From Pseudomonadota bacterium (GTDB lineage Bacteria > Desulfobacterota > Desulfovibrionia > Desulfovibrionales > Desulfovibrionaceae), in assembly GCA_023450535.1 (NCBI GenBank), contig JAEXGX010000042.1, positions 1 to 9,488 on the forward strand: DNA of 9,488 nt. Reading direction: 5' to 3'. The notes beneath the pieces were generated by a model, which worked only from the letters and a program-made list of their open reading frames with translations, was not told where the DNA came from and made no database searches. The position numbers and the translations under genes were made by a program. Position 1 is the first letter of the stretch. Each line of letters starts with the position of its first letter. This document shows, one piece after another, positions 7,628-9,488 of this stretch.

Positions 7628-7999
7628 TTATTCGGGCAGGCCCTTTTCTCGAAACACCTTGCGCGCATAGGCAAAATACGGGCGGGAACGCAACAAGTTC
7701 AGTTCAATGGTCCGGCGGTTGCCGTGCACATAAAACTTGAAATATTTCTGTACTTCCATAAGATCGGCCTGACTGAGGCCGCGATCCAGCTCGCCCTGCG
7801 AAAACAGGGCGTCGCGCTCCGCATCCGTCAGTGCAATACCGTCATCTTCCAGAATAATCCCGGAATAATCCGGGGCAATATTGCCCGGTTCAAGCAGAGC
7901 TTCCTTGCTCGTTCCACAGCCTGAAAGCAGCAGCGCACAAAGGCAAAAGACCGCCCAACGGGCTACGGGGGTTCCTGTTCGGCGTATTCCGAATTGCAT
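7628..7999 (-). CDS. Upstream fragment of mltD: lipoprotein signal and N-terminal region only
   Basis: 123 codons from ATG 7999 to the internal TAA. It holds the arginine-containing n-region, hydrophobic core and LLSGC lipobox. Gly at +2 after the Cys predicts outer-membrane sorting. The N-terminal region that follows ends at FREKGLPE. This is the part that would still be translated with the normal ribosome binding site, yielding a short lipoprotein with no catalytic residue. It is in the same frame as 6299-7609. Confidence 0.65.
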   Translation of the reverse strand: MQFGIRRTGTPVARWAVFCLCALLLSGCGTSKEALLEPGNIAPDYSGIILEDDGIALTDAERDALFSQGELDRGLSQADLMEVQKYFKFYVHGNRRTIELNLLRSRPYFAYARKVFREKGLPE

Positions 8000-8053
8000 A
8001 TGTACTCCTGAGCTTTGGTAAATGGCTCACTGATGCGGAGGAGCCTGCTTGGC

Positions 8054-8082
8054 AATGTACAGTTCTCTGCGTATCCCGACAA
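8054..8082 (-). promoter_or_regulatory. Possible mltD promoter
   Basis: In the 156-base divergent gap between mltD and rlmB, the minus strand shows TTGTCG (8082-8077) and TACATT (8059-8054) with 17 bases between them. Each box matches the consensus at four of six positions, so this is only suggestive. Confidence 0.25.
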
Positions 8083-8128
8083 TCCGCTAGGAAATGTCTA
8101 GACTCGGCGTTTTTCCATTTTTTACACT

Positions 8129-8134
8129 TATCAT
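8129..8134 (+). promoter_or_regulatory. Possible -10 box for rlmB
   Basis: TATCAT lies 21 bases before the rlmB start and matches the -10 consensus at five of six positions. No convincing -35 is seen at the right distance, although the surrounding 8110-8155 is AT-rich as promoters often are. Confidence 0.2.
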
Positions 8135-8155
8135 CTTGAAATTTATTGGATTTTT

Positions 8156-8914
8156 ATGGCAAATGAAAATTTTCTTCCCGGTCTCAAGCCCGTTCTTGAA
8201 CTGCTGCGCTCCACCCCCGGCAATATTGATCAAGTCTATTTGCGTAAGGCGCGCCCCAGCCGGGAAAGTACCGAACTGCTTGATTTATGCCGGACGGCGA
8301 AAGTCCGCTTCGCCCTGGTTCCCGACGACGCGCTGGCCCGGCTCTGCCCCGGCGTACATCACCAGGGAGTGCTGGCCCGACTGCGCACCTCTTCCCGCGT
8401 AGCGTGGGAAACCCTGCTGACCGATGCCGCCGATGCCCCCCTGCCTCTCATCGTGGCGCTGGATCAGGTGCAAGACCCCGGCAATGTGGGCACACTGGCC
8501 CGCACGCTTTATGCTCTGGGTGCCGCAGGTCTGGTTCTGCCCCGCCACAATAGCGCGTATCTCGGTCCGGGCGCGCGGCGTTCCGCCGCCGGAGCGCTGG
8601 ATCGTCTGCCGCTGGCTGAAGTGGTCAACCTGGCCCGCGCCGTGGAGCAGGCACGCGAGGCTGGAATCGCCACCTACGCCGCACACTTTGCCGATGACGG
8701 CCTGAACGCCCTGTCCGCTCCGCTGGAATTTCCCGCCCTGCTGGTACTGGGCAACGAAGACGCAGGGATACGGCCAAGCGTGGCAAAACAGTGTGCCCAC
8801 AGCCTGTACATTCCCTTTCTGCGCGAGTTCGATTCCCTGAACGTGGCTCAGGCCGGGGGCATTCTCGCTTCCTGCTTCGCCCGGGCACATGCCCTGCCGC
8901 ACATGCCCGGATAG
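8156..8914 (+). CDS. rlmB: 23S rRNA 2'-O-methyltransferase RlmB-type (TrmH/SpoU family)
   Basis: 252 residues, close to the usual length of about 245. The N-terminal substrate-binding domain (about 1-75) opens with GLKPVLELL. The SPOUT catalytic domain carries three motifs: LDQVQDPGNVGTLARTLYAL (motif 1, about 101-120), LVLGNEDAGIRPSVAKQCAH (motif 2, about 197-216) and FDSLNVAQAGGI (motif 3, about 226-237), which form the knotted SAM site and dimer surface. RlmB methylates the ribose of G2251 (E. coli numbering) in the P-loop of 23S rRNA. Other TrmH-family methyltransferases share these motifs, so the exact nucleotide is inferred. The Shine-Dalgarno is weak (TTGGA, five bases before ATG 8156). 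It is the only plus-strand gene, divergent from mltD and convergent with darP, and ends before a strong shared terminator. Confidence 0.85.
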   Translation: MANENFLPGLKPVLELLRSTPGNIDQVYLRKARPSRESTELLDLCRTAKVRFALVPDDALARLCPGVHHQGVLARLRTSSRVAWETLLTDAADAPLPLIVALDQVQDPGNVGTLARTLYALGAAGLVLPRHNSAYLGPGARRSAAGALDRLPLAEVVNLARAVEQAREAGIATYAAHFADDGLNALSAPLEFPALLVLGNEDAGIRPSVAKQCAHSLYIPFLREFDSLNVAQAGGILASCFARAHALPHMPG

Positions 8915-8956
8915 GGTAATCTCAAATTAAACAGCGCTAAAGCCGCATCAGATCGC

Positions 8957-9006
8957 AAAAAACTTCCGCGTGTCACCAAGCCTGGGGCGGCACGCGGAAG
9001 TTTTTT
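8957..9006. terminator. Bidirectional intrinsic terminator between rlmB and darP
   Basis: A perfect 16-bp inverted repeat AAAAAACTTCCGCGTG/CACGCGGAAGTTTTTT surrounds an 18-base loop (8973-8990). The GC-rich core of the stem is flanked by A6 and T6, so it can work in both directions. It begins 43 bases after the rlmB stop and lies about 30 bases past the stop of the convergent darP. Confidence 0.92.
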
Positions 9007-9035
9007 ACACTGCGCTCACATAATTTAAAAATGCT

Positions 9036-9350
9036 TTAATCAAGTGCGGCCCAGGCTTCAAGAATTTCATCAAGCAAACCTTCCGCCTCGGCTTCGCGCA
9101 TCAGGCGTCCGATATACTGCAAATGGCGGCGGCGGGCTTCCCGGTTGCTGATCCGGCGAAACTCCACCAGCGCATCCCGCAGATCCGGCGGAAGAGGAAG
9201 CTCTTCCTGTCTGGCCGGGGAAAGCGCCGCGAGTTTTTCACCCAATTCCTGAAGAGCCGAACTTTCCCGTTTGCGCTGGGACCGGCTGACGCGCTCCTCA
9301 TCCTGATCTGCGCCGGGCGCACTGTTCCATTGATGGCGACGCGGAGGCAT
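9036..9350 (-). CDS. darP: DarP/YjgA-type ribosome biogenesis factor, short form (DUF615)
   Basis: 104 residues. The sequence from about 22 to 95 fits the conserved part of YjgA/DarP: SRSQRKRES, ALQELGEKLAALS, ELPLPPDLRDALVEFRRI and REARRRHLQYIGRLMRE. In E. coli the protein (183 residues) associates with late 50S precursors and aids large-subunit assembly. Here the chain ends at about 104, so the second half of the E. coli protein is lacking. There is no sign of a frameshift, and a terminator follows, so the short form is probably native, but that is an inference. The start overlaps the previous stop (TAATG at 9352-9348), which implies translational coupling with that gene. Transcription ends at 8957-9006. 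Confidence 0.8.
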   Translation of the reverse strand: MPPRRHQWNSAPGADQDEERVSRSQRKRESSALQELGEKLAALSPARQEELPLPPDLRDALVEFRRISNREARRRHLQYIGRLMREAEAEGLLDEILEAWAALD

Positions 9351-9488
9351 TACTGTTCCAACCCGCCGCTCGGGCCGTCCATGACAAAGGGCGTTCCGCC
9401 CTCTTCTTCCATATCCAGCATGTCGATCTTTTCCTCAAGCCACTCCTGCAAGGCGCGGGCGGTATGGTAGTTGAGCACGACCTTGGAA
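9350..9488 (-). CDS. C-terminal end of a gene upstream of darP (5' part outside window)
   Basis: An open frame enters from the right edge and ends with TAA at 9352-9350 after about 45 residues. It includes SKVVLNYHTARALQEWLEEK, then an acidic stretch (DMLDMEEE) and a Gly-rich tail. The first part resembles the end of DUF3467 proteins, in which a V(V/L)xxxxAxxL helix closes the domain, but the fragment is too short to be sure. It overlaps darP by one base, so the two are very likely one transcript. The function is unknown. Confidence 0.6.
   Translation of the reverse strand, partial: SKVVLNYHTARALQEWLEEKIDMLDMEEEGGTPFVMDGPSGGLEQ

Larger units (their letters stand above)
6299..7999 (-). pseudogene. 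mltD: MltD-type lytic transglycosylase lipoprotein with three LysM domains, interrupted by an in-frame TAA
   Basis: Reading from ATG 7999 (SD CAGGAG, five bases spacing) one frame gives 566 codons with a single internal TAA at 7630-7628 (codon 124). Order: signal with lipobox LLSGC (lipidated Cys28), a region preceding the catalytic domain, SLT domain with VESGYNP (catalytic Glu132), GMWQF (147-151) and ASYNAGPG (199-206), then LysM1 (about 346-390), an Ala/Lys/Ser/Pro linker (391-462), LysM2 (463-508) and LysM3 (520-564). MltD cleaves peptidoglycan glycan strands with 1,6-anhydro product at the outer membrane. Relatives usually read LPxELxxLxxVES here; this gene reads LPE-stop-LACLAYVES, so GAA to TAA is the simplest explanation. 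There is no frameshift and no other stop, so the lesion is recent, an assembly error, or read through. As written, no exported enzyme with a catalytic domain is made. Confidence 0.8.

Noticed and set aside
7628..7630. Selenocysteine or pyrrolysine recoding in mltD
   Set aside because: Those use UGA and UAG. This codon is UAA, and the family position is an ordinary Glu.

Overview
The window looks like chromosomal DNA of a Gram-negative, GC-rich anaerobe, most likely a Desulfovibrionaceae-type sulfate reducer. That placement is inferred from gene content: an ADP-forming acyl-CoA synthetase ATP-grasp subunit, a LysM-bearing MltD lipoprotein, a Tim44-like protein and a short YjgA/DarP. No rRNA or other marker gene is present to confirm it. 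All genes lie on the minus strand except rlmB. No tRNA, rRNA, CRISPR array, transposase or phage gene was found.

Layout from low to high coordinates. 1-593: N-terminal part of an ATP-grasp acetate--CoA ligase (ADP-forming) type protein, running off the left edge. 653-1810: a very AT-rich membrane diguanylate cyclase (seven hydrophobic segments plus GGDEF) that contrasts with its GC-rich neighbours. 1886-1934: intrinsic terminator of the next gene. 2026-2943: exported Tim44-like membrane protein, preceded by a promoter-like element and four adjoining small hairpins. 3158-5932: complete MgtA-type Mg2+ P-type ATPase. 5933-6298: a 366-base non-coding stretch with the terminator of the upstream gene, a second terminator-like hairpin inside the presumed mgtA leader, and an 18-codon ORF ending next to that hairpin. 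6299-7999: an MltD lytic transglycosylase gene interrupted by an in-frame TAA eight codons before the catalytic Glu codon. 8156-8914: rlmB on the plus strand, divergent from mltD. 8957-9006: a 16-bp-stem bidirectional terminator between rlmB and darP. 9036-9350: darP/yjgA (short form). 9350-9488: C-terminal end of a gene overlapping darP by one base.

Functionally this is mostly housekeeping: Mg2+ uptake, cell-wall turnover, 23S rRNA methylation and 50S subunit assembly, with one c-di-GMP synthase that looks acquired. I did not find a clear new multi-gene system. The strongest points for a second look are the nonsense codon in mltD, the possible attenuator upstream of mgtA, the hairpin-rich leader of the Tim44-like gene, and the AT-rich GGDEF gene.
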